Below the pieces are notes generated by a model, which saw only the letters and a list, made by a program, of their open reading frames with translations, did no database searches and was not told the origin of the DNA. Position numbers and translations under genes: made by a program. 64,000 nucleotides of DNA from assembly GCF_020886775.1 (NCBI RefSeq), contig NZ_AP024525.1, positions 1,736,001 through 1,800,000 on the forward strand, in the 5' to 3' direction. Below, piece by piece: positions 28,969 through 37,575 of the stretch (the stretch's first letter is position 1; the number at the start of each line of letters is the position of its first letter). This DNA is from Sinomonas cyclohexanicum. GTDB lineage: Bacteria; Actinomycetota; Actinomycetes; Actinomycetales; Micrococcaceae.

Positions 28969-30452
28969 ACGAGGGACGTGTAACAGGGAGGGCCGACCTC
29001 GTCATCGCCAATGGCCTCGTGGTCAATGCGACGGGCAGCAGGCACGCCCACGTTGTCATCGACGGCGGCCGGATCGCCGCGGTCCTCGACGCTGAGGAGC
29101 CCGTCCCCGCCGCGGGGCGCGTGGTCGACGCTGCCGGACGCGCCGTGATCCCGGGCGGGATCGACGGCCACTGCCACGTCGCCCAGATCACCGGACGCTT
29201 CCGCACCCTCGACGACTACGCGGTCACGTCCACCGCAGCGCTGTGGGGAGGCACGACGACGATCCTCGACTTCGGCATCCCGCGCGACTCGCAGGAGACC
29301 CCGCTCGAGGCCGCTAGGAACAAGCTCGCGCTCTCCGCCGAGTCGCGGTGCGACGTCGCCCTCCACGGCTCCGTGATCGACTGGGACGATACCGTCCCGG
29401 CCCAGCTCGAGGAACTCGCTGCCCTCGGGATCCGCAGCGTCAAGATGTACATGACCAACCGGGGCTCGACCATGGCGGACAATGACACGGTCCTGAAGGT
29501 CATGCGCGAGATGGCCCGACTCGACGGCCTCACCTACATCCACGCTGAGCACGATGCCATGATCGTGGACTGCACCCAGGAGCACGCCGACGCCGGGCGC
29601 ATCGGGGTCGAGCACCTGCACGAGACCCGCCCCGAGCTCGCCGAGGAGGCCTCGGTGCGGGAGGTCCTCGCGATGGCCGAGTACACGGGCGCCCCCGTCT
29701 ACTTCGTGCACCAGTCCACGCCCGGGGCCGTCGACCTCGTCGCCGAGGCCCGCGCCCGAGGCGTCGAGGCGCACTCGGAGACGTGCCCGCATTATCTCGT
29801 CCTCGACGACGGCGTGTACGCGTCGAGGTTCCCCGAGTGGTATGCCTGCTGCCCGCCGATGCGATCGGCGGAGACCGTCGCGGGGCTCCTGGAGCGGTTC
29901 GCGGAGGGCTCGATCCACACGGTCTCGAGCGACCACTCGTGCTACGACCTGACGCAGAAGCGTGAGCGCACCGATGACATCCGCCAGATGCCCCATGGCC
30001 TCCCCGGAGTCGAGACGCGCATGCCGGTGGCGTTCACGGCGCTCGCCGAAGCGTTCACGCGCGACGGCCTGCGCAACCCGCCGCACGACGACGAGCGCCT
30101 CCTCGAGCGGTTCGCCGACCTCTTCGCGGCCTCTCCCGCCCGGATCAATGCCCTGCCCGGCAAGGGGATCATCGCCCCTGGCTACGACGCGGACCTGGTT
30201 GTCTTCGATCCCGGCGAGTCGCGCACCGTGGACGGCGGGGCGCTCCACATGGGCACCGACTTCTCCCCGTTCCACGGTCGCGAACTGCGCGGCTGGCCTC
30301 AGACGGTGGTTGCCGCGGGCCGGGTGGTCCTCGACGCGGATGGCTTCCACGATCCGGGGCCGGTGGGCCGCTTCATCCCCCGAGCGGGGTATCGGGAGTC
30401 CACGACCGAGCCCCCGATGGCACTCGCCGCATCCCGCACGAAAGGCTCCTGA
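28965..30452 (+). CDS. Dihydropyrimidinase/hydantoinase-type amidohydrolase
   Basis: A 495-residue cyclic amidohydrolase. The binuclear metal site is complete: HCH at 69-71, the lysine to be carboxylated K160 in SVKMYMTN, His193 or His196 in YIHAEH, His249 in FVHQST, and D323 in SSDHSC. This fits hydrolysis of a cyclic amide or ureide ring such as a hydantoin, dihydropyrimidine or allantoin. No carbamoylase gene is in the window, so the fate of the N-carbamoyl product is open. ATGA overlap with the gene before and a 3-base gap to the gene after show a tight operon. Confidence 0.9.
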   Translation: MNEGRVTGRADLVIANGLVVNATGSRHAHVVIDGGRIAAVLDAEEPVPAAGRVVDAAGRAVIPGGIDGHCHVAQITGRFRTLDDYAVTSTAALWGGTTTILDFGIPRDSQETPLEAARNKLALSAESRCDVALHGSVIDWDDTVPAQLEELAALGIRSVKMYMTNRGSTMADNDTVLKVMREMARLDGLTYIHAEHDAMIVDCTQEHADAGRIGVEHLHETRPELAEEASVREVLAMAEYTGAPVYFVHQSTPGAVDLVAEARARGVEAHSETCPHYLVLDDGVYASRFPEWYACCPPMRSAETVAGLLERFAEGSIHTVSSDHSCYDLTQKRERTDDIRQMPHGLPGVETRMPVAFTALAEAFTRDGLRNPPHDDERLLERFADLFAASPARINALPGKGIIAPGYDADLVVFDPGESRTVDGGALHMGTDFSPFHGRELRGWPQTVVAAGRVVLDADGFHDPGPVGRFIPRAGYRESTTEPPMALAASRTKGS

Positions 30453-30455
30453 GCA

Positions 30456-31181
30456 ATGGTCCAGTCAGCAAGGCCCCGCCGCGTCGGCATGATCGTCCCC
30501 TCGTCCAACACGTGCCTCGAGCCCATGAGCTATCGGATCCTGGGCGGGCGCGACGACGTCACGGTCCACTCGGCACGGATCCCGGTGACGCGCATCGCCC
30601 TCGACTCGGGCTCGGACCGGCAGTTCGACGTCGAGGGGATGCGCGCTGCGGCAGAACTCCTTGCCACAGCGGACGTCGACGTCATCGCGTGGAACGGGAC
30701 GTCCGGGTCGTGGCTCGGGCTCGACCACGACCGCGAGATCGCCGCCGAGATCACCGCTGCCACGGGAGTCCCGGCGACGACGTCTACCCTCGCCTACTTC
30801 GACGCCTTCGCCGAGTTCGGCACGGCATCGATCGGACTCGTTACCCCCTACACGCCGGACGTCAACCTCCAGGTGATCGCGCGCTATGCGGATGCGGGCA
30901 TCAGGGTCAGCGGACACCGCGCGCTCGGGCTCACGGACAATGAGTCGTTCGCGCGGGTGGCGCCGGAGGACCTCGTGCCGGGCTCGCTCGAACTCGCGGC
31001 GCAGAGCCCAGACGCCCTCGTGTACCTGTGCACCAACCTCTACGGTGCGCCCGTCGCCGCAGAGGTCGAGGAGCGGACAGGCGTGCCCGTGCTGGACTCC
31101 GTGGCGGTCACGCTCTGGCGCTGTCTTCAGGTGGCGGGCGCCCCGCTGCTGGAGCCACGCTGGGGGAAGCTGCTCGCCTGA
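30456..31181 (+). CDS. Arylmalonate decarboxylase / maleate isomerase family protein
   Basis: A 241-residue protein of the Asp/Glu racemase superfamily. PSSNTCLEP near residue 15 is the maleate isomerase signature. Residues 81-83 are Gly-Thr-Ser, Tyr132 lies in TPYTPD, and Cys192 in YLCTNLYG. Maleate isomerase and racemases use two cysteines, one at the position of Gly81. Arylmalonate decarboxylase has Gly74-Thr75-Ser76, Tyr126 and a single Cys188, with almost the same spacing. A malonate-type decarboxylase is therefore the better guess, though homologues of unknown chemistry are common. Confidence 0.82.
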   Translation: MVQSARPRRVGMIVPSSNTCLEPMSYRILGGRDDVTVHSARIPVTRIALDSGSDRQFDVEGMRAAAELLATADVDVIAWNGTSGSWLGLDHDREIAAEITAATGVPATTSTLAYFDAFAEFGTASIGLVTPYTPDVNLQVIARYADAGIRVSGHRALGLTDNESFARVAPEDLVPGSLELAAQSPDALVYLCTNLYGAPVAAEVEERTGVPVLDSVAVTLWRCLQVAGAPLLEPRWGKLLA

Positions 31182-31235
31182 GCACTGCACGCGTGAGCGG
31201 TGCTTGACTGAATCCCTGAACGGCGGGCCGCTGGG

Positions 31236-31913
31236 TCAGAGCCCCAGCGCGCGCGTCATCTCGTCCCGGAGCTGCTCTTGGCCGGCAATGGTGGGGTGGT
31301 CCTCGTCCGGGCCCTCGTACTGGGCGCCAGCGAGCCAGTTCCCGGCCAGGGGATCGACGAACTTGACGCCGGTCTGGGCGGCGGCCGACTCGAGGGCGTC
31401 CCGGACTGCCAGTCGCGCGGGCTCGGGGTCGTCGGTGAAGGCCGTCGGCCCGACCACGACGATCCGGGCATCCGGGGCGGCCTCGTGCGCGGTGGTCAGA
31501 TCGGCGACGGCGGCGGCGGTCAGCTCCGCGAGGTCCTCGCCCATGTCATTCTCCGAGCCGAAGAAGACGACCATGGAGGTGTCCGGGGTGATGACGGCCT
31601 GCGCGTGGGAGCCGAAGGTGCCGTCGGCGACGCCCACCGCGAGATACCCGTCGCCGTTCTCCGAGGCGTTGACCACGTCGAGCCGGCCCTGCTCCTGCTG
31701 GGAGAGGAGGCGCGGCCACGCCCAGGCCGCGGATGTCCCGTAGCCCGTGCTGAGCGAATCGCCGACCACGACGACCCGCAGAGCCCCCGCGGCGTGGGCC
31801 TCGTCCTGATCGGACACGAGGCCGGCGCCGGCCAGAGCCGCGGACAGCGCGAGCGCCGTGCCGCTGACCAACGCGCCCCTCTCCCGCCGCTCCCGTCGTC
31901 TCATGGCGTCCAT
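31236..31913 (-). CDS. Secreted SGNH/GDSL hydrolase
   Basis: A 225-residue protein. The N-terminal 42 residues have a basic start, a hydrophobic stretch (LVSGTALALSAALAGAGLV) and an AHA-A cleavage site. The catalytic Ser is in GDSLS at 51-55; the block III Asn lies in GSENDMG and the C-terminal Asp/His pair in DEDHPT. It is an esterase or lipase of the SGNH type, exported. It is convergent with the decarboxylase-like gene and divergent from the PIG-L gene. Confidence 0.87.
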   Translation of the reverse strand: MDAMRRRERRERGALVSGTALALSAALAGAGLVSDQDEAHAAGALRVVVVGDSLSTGYGTSAAWAWPRLLSQQEQGRLDVVNASENGDGYLAVGVADGTFGSHAQAVITPDTSMVVFFGSENDMGEDLAELTAAAVADLTTAHEAAPDARIVVVGPTAFTDDPEPARLAVRDALESAAAQTGVKFVDPLAGNWLAGAQYEGPDEDHPTIAGQEQLRDEMTRALGL

Positions 31914-32137
31914 CTTCCCAGAAGGCGTTCAGGTCTCTGCCATGCCGTTCCTATGCGCCCGCTGTGAAGACAAGGGCGCAATCATCTTCCGGCCGGACAA
32001 GCCGGGGGGTAAATTGTGCCCAGCCGGCGAGTTCACTCAGCGGCTGCGACCACGGGCACGGGCTGCGCGGCGGCGCGACGGGGGGAGCCGTCAAGTCGTC
32101 CGTCTGCGGCGAGCTCACTTCGAGATTGGGGTAGACA

Positions 32138-35017
32138 GTGAAACGTTCGACGCCGCATCCAGGGACCCACAGGTCCCGCCTCAGAGCGCAGATCGGCGGG
32201 ATCGCCCGCAGGGGAGCAGCCAGCGCGCTCGCCATGGTGCTCGGAACCGCCGCGCTCATCAGTGTCCAGGTGCCCGCCGCGCAGGCGGCGGCCGCGTGCA
32301 CCGACGGCGCGATGAATATCGTGGCCCACACCGATGACGACCTGCTGTTCCTGAGCCCCGACTTCATGCGTGACCTCCAGACCAACCGCTGCACGCTCTC
32401 GGTGTTCCTCACCGCCGGCGAGGCGGGGGAGGGCTCCAGCTACTGGAACAGCCTTGAGAACGGCATCGAGGCCTCCTACGCCCAGATGGCCGGCAAGGCG
32501 AACTCGTGGGCGGAGATCGACGACGGGATCGCGAACCGCGACATCAAGCGCCAGCAGCTTGCCGGCTCGAACATCCAGGTGATGTTCATCCGGATCCCTG
32601 ACGGCTTCCCGGACGGATCCGGCTCCGATACGTACAACAACCAGAGCATCCTCAAGCTCTGGAACGGCACCCTCAGCTCGGTGACTCCGGTGGACGGGCG
32701 CGCCGCGTACACCAAGGCACAGCTCAAGAGCGTGCTCGTCACCCTGATGAACGAGATGCGCCCGACGACGGTGCGCACCCAGGACTGGACCGGCACCTAC
32801 AAGAACCCTTACGACCACAGCGACCACTGGGCCTCCGCGCAGTTCGCCCATGTCGCCAGCCAGGCCTACACGAGCCCGCACACGCTCACGGCGTATGACG
32901 CCTACGTGATCGACGAGTATCCCCAGAACGTGTGGGGTGACGAGCTGACGCAGAAGGTCAAGGCCTTCACCACGTTCGCCCCCTACGACCACAACGTCTG
33001 CAACACGCCCGGCGAGGGCTGCCCCGACTCGCCCTACGACGAGTGGCTCAAGCGCCAGTACATCACCGCGGTCGAGTGGACGGGCGACGCCGCCAAGGAC
33101 TCCGGGACCACAGTGACGGCCTCCTCTCAGAAGGCGGCCGCGCAGAGCCCGGAGAAGGCCCGCGACGGCTACGCATGGGGCGACCCCATGGACGCTTCCA
33201 AGGAATGGGTGTCCAACGGCGAGAAGGCCGGCGCGTGGATCCAGTACACGTTCGCCCAGCCCACGGCGGTGAGTGAGGTCAACCTCTTCGACCGTCCCCT
33301 CGCGACCGAACAGATCACCTCTGGCGTCCTCGAGTTCTCCGACGGCTCTACCGTGCAGGTCGGGGCCCTGCCCAATAACGGCTCGGCTCTGACGGTTCCG
33401 TTCCCGGGCCGTACCGTGACCTCGGTGAAGTTCCGAGTGACCGGCGTGAGCGGCACCACCACTGCCGCCGGCCTCGCCGAGTTCGAGGTCTTCAAGGGCA
33501 CCGACACGACGCCGCCTGTGGTGACGGCGGATCCGGCGGCGGGTGCGTACCCGGCGGGGACGCAGATCAAGCTCACGGCCAACGAGGCCGCGACGATCAA
33601 GTACACGACCGACGGCAGCGATCCGACGGTCTCGGGCCAGACCTACAGCGGGCCGATCACGCTCAACGCGGCGATGACGCTCAAGTACTATGGCACCGAC
33701 ACCGCGGGGAACTCCTCGGCCGTGGCCTCGCAGGCCTACACGCTCGCGGACGACAAGACGCCGCCCGTGGTGACGGCGGATCCGGCGGCGGGTGCGTACC
33801 CGGCGGGGACGCAGATCAAGCTCACGGCCAACGAGGCCGCGACGATCAAGTACACGACTGACGGCAGCGATCCGACGGTCTCGGGCCAGACATACAGCGG
33901 GCCGATCACGCTCAACGCGGCGATGACGCTCAAGTACTACGGCACCGACACCGCGGGGAACTCCTCGGCCGTCGCCTCGCAGGCCTACACCATTGCCGCG
34001 GACACGACGCCGCCCGTGGTGACGGCGGATCCGGCGGCGGGTGCGTACCCGGCGGGGACGCAGATCAAGCTCACGGCCAACGAGGCCGCGACGATCAAGT
34101 ACACGACCGACGGCAGCGATCCGACGGTCTCGGGCCAGACCTACAGCGGGCCGATCACGCTCAACGCGGCGATGACGCTCAAGTACTACGGCACCGACAC
34201 CGCGGGGAACTCCTCGGCCGTGGCCTCGCAGGCCTACACGATCAAGCCGCCGGCTGTCACCCAGTCCTGGCACGACTTCACCGGCGACGGCCTCGCGGAC
34301 GTCCTCGCTGCGGACGGCGCATCCTTCAAGCTCTTCGCGGGCAACGGTGACGGCACCATCGGCGCCGGCACCCAGATCGCGACCGGCTGGACCGGCATCA
34401 ACGCCACGATCACACCGGGCGACTTCAACGGTGACGGCAAGTCCGACGTCCTGGCCCGCGCCTCGAGCGGCGGGGCCCTGTGGCTGTACCCGGGCAACGG
34501 CAGCGGCGGGCTGAACGCCCGCGTCCAGGTCGGCTGGGGCTGGGACGTCATGACCGCCATCCTCTCGCCGGGCGACTTCAACGGCGACGGCAAGAGTGAT
34601 GTGCTCGCCCGCGACAGCGGCGGGAACCTCTGGCTCTACCCGGGCGATGGCGCGGGCGGCTGGAAGAGCCGCAGCCAGGTGGGCTGGGGCTGGAACGTCA
34701 TGAACGTCATCGTCAGCGGCCGCGACTTCACCGGTGACGGCAAGAACGACGTGCTCGCCCGCGACACGAGCGGCAACCTCTGGGTCTACCCGGGCAACGG
34801 CTCCGGCGGCTGGGGCAACCGCATCCAGATGGCCACCGGATGGCAGTCGATGACGGCCATCGCGGCCCCGGGCGACCTCACCGGGGACGGCAAGGCCGAC
34901 GTCATTGCCCGGGACTCGAGCGGCACGATGTGGCTCTATCCGGGCGACGGCACCGGCCACATCGGCACGCGCACGCAGCTCGCGACCGGCTGGGGCACCT
35001 ACAAGAACATCTCCTAG
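32138..35017 (+). CDS. Secreted PIG-L deacetylase with chitobiase-like and FG-GAP repeats
   Basis: A 959-residue multidomain protein. A signal peptide ends near AQA-AAA at 50. The PIG-L zinc deacetylase domain follows, with the metal motif AHTDDD at 63-68 (usual form AHPDDE) and HSDH at 227-230. Residues of about 315-455 look like a discoidin/F5-8C sugar-binding domain. Residues 458 to about 703 are three nearly identical 83-residue repeats of the chitobiase C-terminal type (TIKYTTDGSDPTVSGQTYSG). The rest is FG-GAP/VCBS-type repeats (GDFNGDGKSDVLAR). It is probably a wall- or biofilm-polysaccharide deacetylase. A stem terminator follows. Confidence 0.88.
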   Translation: MKRSTPHPGTHRSRLRAQIGGIARRGAASALAMVLGTAALISVQVPAAQAAAACTDGAMNIVAHTDDDLLFLSPDFMRDLQTNRCTLSVFLTAGEAGEGSSYWNSLENGIEASYAQMAGKANSWAEIDDGIANRDIKRQQLAGSNIQVMFIRIPDGFPDGSGSDTYNNQSILKLWNGTLSSVTPVDGRAAYTKAQLKSVLVTLMNEMRPTTVRTQDWTGTYKNPYDHSDHWASAQFAHVASQAYTSPHTLTAYDAYVIDEYPQNVWGDELTQKVKAFTTFAPYDHNVCNTPGEGCPDSPYDEWLKRQYITAVEWTGDAAKDSGTTVTASSQKAAAQSPEKARDGYAWGDPMDASKEWVSNGEKAGAWIQYTFAQPTAVSEVNLFDRPLATEQITSGVLEFSDGSTVQVGALPNNGSALTVPFPGRTVTSVKFRVTGVSGTTTAAGLAEFEVFKGTDTTPPVVTADPAAGAYPAGTQIKLTANEAATIKYTTDGSDPTVSGQTYSGPITLNAAMTLKYYGTDTAGNSSAVASQAYTLADDKTPPVVTADPAAGAYPAGTQIKLTANEAATIKYTTDGSDPTVSGQTYSGPITLNAAMTLKYYGTDTAGNSSAVASQAYTIAADTTPPVVTADPAAGAYPAGTQIKLTANEAATIKYTTDGSDPTVSGQTYSGPITLNAAMTLKYYGTDTAGNSSAVASQAYTIKPPAVTQSWHDFTGDGLADVLAADGASFKLFAGNGDGTIGAGTQIATGWTGINATITPGDFNGDGKSDVLARASSGGALWLYPGNGSGGLNARVQVGWGWDVMTAILSPGDFNGDGKSDVLARDSGGNLWLYPGDGAGGWKSRSQVGWGWNVMNVIVSGRDFTGDGKNDVLARDTSGNLWVYPGNGSGGWGNRIQMATGWQSMTAIAAPGDLTGDGKADVIARDSSGTMWLYPGDGTGHIGTRTQLATGWGTYKNIS
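33509..34246 (+). repeat. Three tandem 249-bp coding repeats
   Basis: Units begin at 33509, 33758 and 34007, exactly 249 bases (83 codons) apart. They are nearly identical at the DNA level, differing at only a few bases plus the linkers LADDK, IAADT and IKPP. Such identity means recent duplication or ongoing gene conversion, and possible length variation between strains. Confidence 0.93.
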
Positions 35018-35035
35018 GGCCAGCGCGCTGCACAC

Positions 35036-35076
35036 GGCTCGGGGCCCGGGACGGCGACGTTCCCGGGCCCCGAGCC
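35036..35076 (+). terminator. Terminator after the PIG-L gene
   Basis: A perfect 16-bp stem (ggctcggggcccggga with tcccgggccccgagcc) with a 9-base loop lies 18 bases after the stop. It lacks a clear T tail, as is common in high-GC actinobacteria. Confidence 0.82.
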
Positions 35077-35146
35077 ATGCAGCGATCGAAGCGGCCCGTA
35101 CGGCTCGGCGGCGGCATGACTCAACCGAGCGGGCCAGCTGAGCGAT

Positions 35147-35728
35147 TCAGCTGAGCGGCTCATCCTGGTCGCGATCGCCGCCGAGGCCACTGCAGTCCAC
35201 CTCGACGGCGCCGTGCGCGGCGAGGTAGGGCCCTGCTCCGCGGTCGCCGGCCAGCTCGCTGCCCAGCGTGGCCCAGTGGTCGCGGCCGATCAGCACGGGG
35301 TGCCCGGGGACGCCCGAGTACACCGCCCGCCGCAGTGTCGCGGGCCCCACCGGGCTGGCGAGCACCCTCCGGAGCGCCTCGGGGTCGAGGTGGGGGAGAT
35401 CCACGAGAGTGACGGCCAGAGCGAGGGGCCCCTCGCCGACCGGGCCTTTGGAGCCCAGCTCTGCCGCGGCCGCGAGCGCGGCCCTGAGCGAGCCGGCGAG
35501 GCCTTCGGACCACTCGGGGGCGACCAGCGGCGTCACGCGGGGATCGTCCGGGAGGAGGCGCGCGGCGTCGTGCGCGGACGCGCCGAGCACCGTGAGGACC
35601 GGGGCGCAGCCTCCCTCGAGCAGCAGCCGGACCGCGCGGGGCAGCCACGCGCCCCGCTCGTCGCCCACGAGAGCCTTGGGCCGGCCCATGCGCGTCCCGG
35701 TGCCCGCCGCGAGCACGACGCCGGCCAC
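35147..35728 (-). CDS. MobA-like nucleotidyltransferase
   Basis: A protein of about 193 residues starting VAGVVLAAGTGTRMGRPK, the NTP-transferase signature of molybdenum-cofactor cytidylyl- or guanylyltransferases (MocA/MobA-like). GHPVLIGRDHW near the C-terminus and LVDLPHLDPEALRRVL support this. The frame stays open to an ATG at 35833, but that stretch contains the cspA terminator stem, so GTG 35728, after a G-rich site, is preferred. No molybdoenzyme gene is near. Confidence 0.78.
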   Translation of the reverse strand: MAGVVLAAGTGTRMGRPKALVGDERGAWLPRAVRLLLEGGCAPVLTVLGASAHDAARLLPDDPRVTPLVAPEWSEGLAGSLRAALAAAAELGSKGPVGEGPLALAVTLVDLPHLDPEALRRVLASPVGPATLRRAVYSGVPGHPVLIGRDHWATLGSELAGDRGAGPYLAAHGAVEVDCSGLGGDRDQDEPLS

Positions 35729-35777
35729 TCGCCCCGTCGCCGCCGCTCGCCCCTGGCTGACGGGTGGCCCAAGACGC

Positions 35778-35815
35778 GCCGGAGGGCCGGCAGCATGGTG
35801 CTGCCGGCCCTCCGG
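35778..35815 (-). terminator. Terminator after the cold-shock gene
   Basis: A long stem, cggagggccggcagc with gctgccggccctccg, lies about 36 bases after the cspA stop on the minus strand. It separates cspA from the MobA-like gene. Confidence 0.75.
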
Positions 35816-35850
35816 GCGATCAGTGCCTTCCACGAGGGGAGGCCCGCAGA

Positions 35851-36054
35851 TCAGAGCGGGCGGACGTTCGCGGCCTGGAGGCCCTTCGGTCCCTGCTGCG
35901 TCTCGAACTCGACCTTCTGGCCCTCGAGGAGCTCGCGGTAGCCCTTGGACTCGATCGCGGAGAAGTGGACGAAGACGTCCGCAGAATTGTCATCGGGGGC
36001 GATGAAGCCGAAGCCCTTCTCGCTGTTGAACCACTTGACGGTGCCAGTTGCCAA
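35851..36054 (-). CDS. Cold-shock protein (CspA family)
   Basis: A 67-residue OB-fold RNA chaperone: [17 protein letters not shown] is RNP-1 and VFVHFSAI is RNP-2. The start is TTG, with a strong aaggagg 6 bases upstream; an in-frame extension to 36186 is not protein-like. The 210-base region upstream to the next gene is AT-richer than its surroundings and could be the long structured leader usual for csp mRNAs. Confidence 0.93.
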   Translation of the reverse strand: MATGTVKWFNSEKGFGFIAPDDNSADVFVHFSAIESKGYRELLEGQKVEFETQQGPKGLQAANVRPL

Positions 36055-36265
36055 AATGTCCTCCTTGGACGGTGCGGTCCCCCGACTTTCGGAGGCCCAC
36101 GTGCAGCGGTGTTCGTCAGACCGCTGCAGGCACGCACCACACCTCCGGCGGAGGCTGGCGCCGTACAGGCACAACGTGAGAAACAACGACTACGGGATTA
36201 ACCCTACAGGAGAAGGCACACAGGAGCGAGCGCCGCGCGGCATGTCGTCACGCAGGAGCACAGGT

Positions 36266-36466
36266 TCAGTCGATGCCGAGCTCGACGTCAGGGTTCTCCT
36301 CTTCGACGTTCAGCTCGATGAGCCGCCGTGGATCGTGGAGGGGGTCCTGCTCGTCCATCGTCTCCGGGTTGTCGCTCGAGCCTTCCGGGGCCTGGCTGTC
36401 CCGGCCGTCGAGCGGCTCGGTGAGGTCATCGTCCTCGGTGTTCCCGAAGTCCGGGCTGTGGGTCAT
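36266..36466 (-). CDS. Small acidic protein, 66 residues
   Basis: MTHSPDFGNTEDDDLTEPLD at the start and ELNVEEENPDVELGID at the end. It is very acidic, without Cys or a membrane segment, and probably disordered. The ATG follows gagagagga. The function is unknown. It is co-oriented with cspA and with a second acidic ORF upstream. Confidence 0.6.
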   Translation of the reverse strand: MTHSPDFGNTEDDDLTEPLDGRDSQAPEGSSDNPETMDEQDPLHDPRRLIELNVEEENPDVELGID

Positions 36467-36572
36467 CTCGGTCCTCTCTCGTGTCCGCCGGGTCGCTAGT
36501 TCTTCCCCGGTTCTTGTGGGTTCTCCTGCTGGGTGCCTCGCGGCGCTCCGGCGCAGTGGTGCTTCGACCAGG

Positions 36573-36707
36573 TCAGCCTGCGTCGAAGCGTTCGGCGTCG
36601 ATCTCGTCCGGATCCCGGTCGTTGCCGGACCCGTCAGGGATGGTCTCGATGTCAATGACGACGCGCACGTCGACTTCCTCGACGACGGTCAGGTCTTCCT
36701 CGCTCAT
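36573..36707 (-). CDS. Small acidic protein, 44 residues
   Basis: The ORF reads MSEEDLTVVEEVDVRVVIDI... and ends AERFDAG. It has a ribosome site aaggga upstream. Its acidic composition resembles the neighbouring 66-residue ORF. It is short, so coding status is only probable. Confidence 0.5.
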   Translation of the reverse strand: MSEEDLTVVEEVDVRVVIDIETIPDGSGNDRDPDEIDAERFDAG

Positions 36708-36850
36708 GGCGGGCTCCCTTCCCTCCCAAAGCCCCTGCACCCCACCGCAGCACGCACTGCGGGCAGTGGCTTCCTGCTTCAAATCTAGGCCCGTTTCCGG
36801 CTCGGGGACAGGAGGCATGCGGATTGCCCGGAATCTCGTCGCGGGCCGCC

Positions 36851-37575
36851 TCAGCCCCTCCAGCGGTACTCGTTCTCGGGCCTTCCCGGCGTGCCGTAGC
36901 GGGCGGAGCGCGAGACCTCGTCCGCGTCCGCGAGGTGCTCGAGGTAGCGTCGCGCCGTCACCCGGGACACGCCGACGGCGGCCGTCACCTCGGAGGCCGA
37001 GACCGCACCGGGCTCGGACCGCAGGAACTCGCGGATCGACTCGAGGGTCACGGGGGAGAGGCCCTTGGGGAGGGGCTTCGCGACCGGCGCGCGGAGCGCC
37101 GCGAGCGCCTCGTCCACGGCCGTCTGGGACGCTGGCCCCCGCCGTCCGCGAGGGCATCCCGGTACGCGCGGTAGTGCTCGAGTCGCTCGGCGAATGCCGC
37201 GAACGTGAAGGGCTTGATGAGGTACTGGACCACCCCCACCGAGATGGCGCGACGCACCACCGGCAGCTCGCGCACCGCCGTGATCGCGATGATGTCCACA
37301 GGGTGCCCGGCCGCGCGCATGCGCCGGCCCACGTCGAGCCCGTGGAGATCGGGCAGGTTCATGTCCAGCAGCACGAGGTCCACGGGGGTCCCCGAGGCGG
37401 CGAGCTGGCCCGCGAGGCGGAGGGCGGAGGCGCCGTCGTGCGCGGTTCCCGCGTGGACGAACCCGGGCACGCGGCCCACATACGCGGCGTGGGCGTCCGC
37501 GGCGATGGGCTCGTCCTCGACCACGAGGACACGGATCGGTGCGGCGGCCAGACCTTGTCCCGACGGCTGGCTCAT
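36851..37575 (-). CDS. CitB/DcuR-type response regulator (frame-disrupted)
   Basis: The receiver domain has VVEDEPIAADAH (acidic pocket), the phospho-Asp in DLVLLDMNLPD and the Lys in YLIKPFTF. The output half, ASEVTAAVGVSRVTARRYLE, is the CitB-family winged helix. The halves lie in different frames: one base is missing near 37123-37129 (rest of ADGGGQRP, then TAVDEALAALR). The corrected length is about 241 residues. The ATG overlaps the kinase TGA. With the kinase it likely senses a di- or tricarboxylate and controls the adjacent dctA. Confidence 0.87.

Noticed and set aside
33509-34246. Non-coding repeat or mobile element in the PIG-L gene
   Set aside because: The 249-bp units keep one frame throughout and encode an intact 83-residue domain.
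32033-35035. A 1,000-residue minus-strand ORF opposite the PIG-L gene
   Set aside because: It mirrors a well-formed plus-strand gene with signal peptide, motifs and repeats; its translation is Arg/Val-rich shadow sequence without domains.
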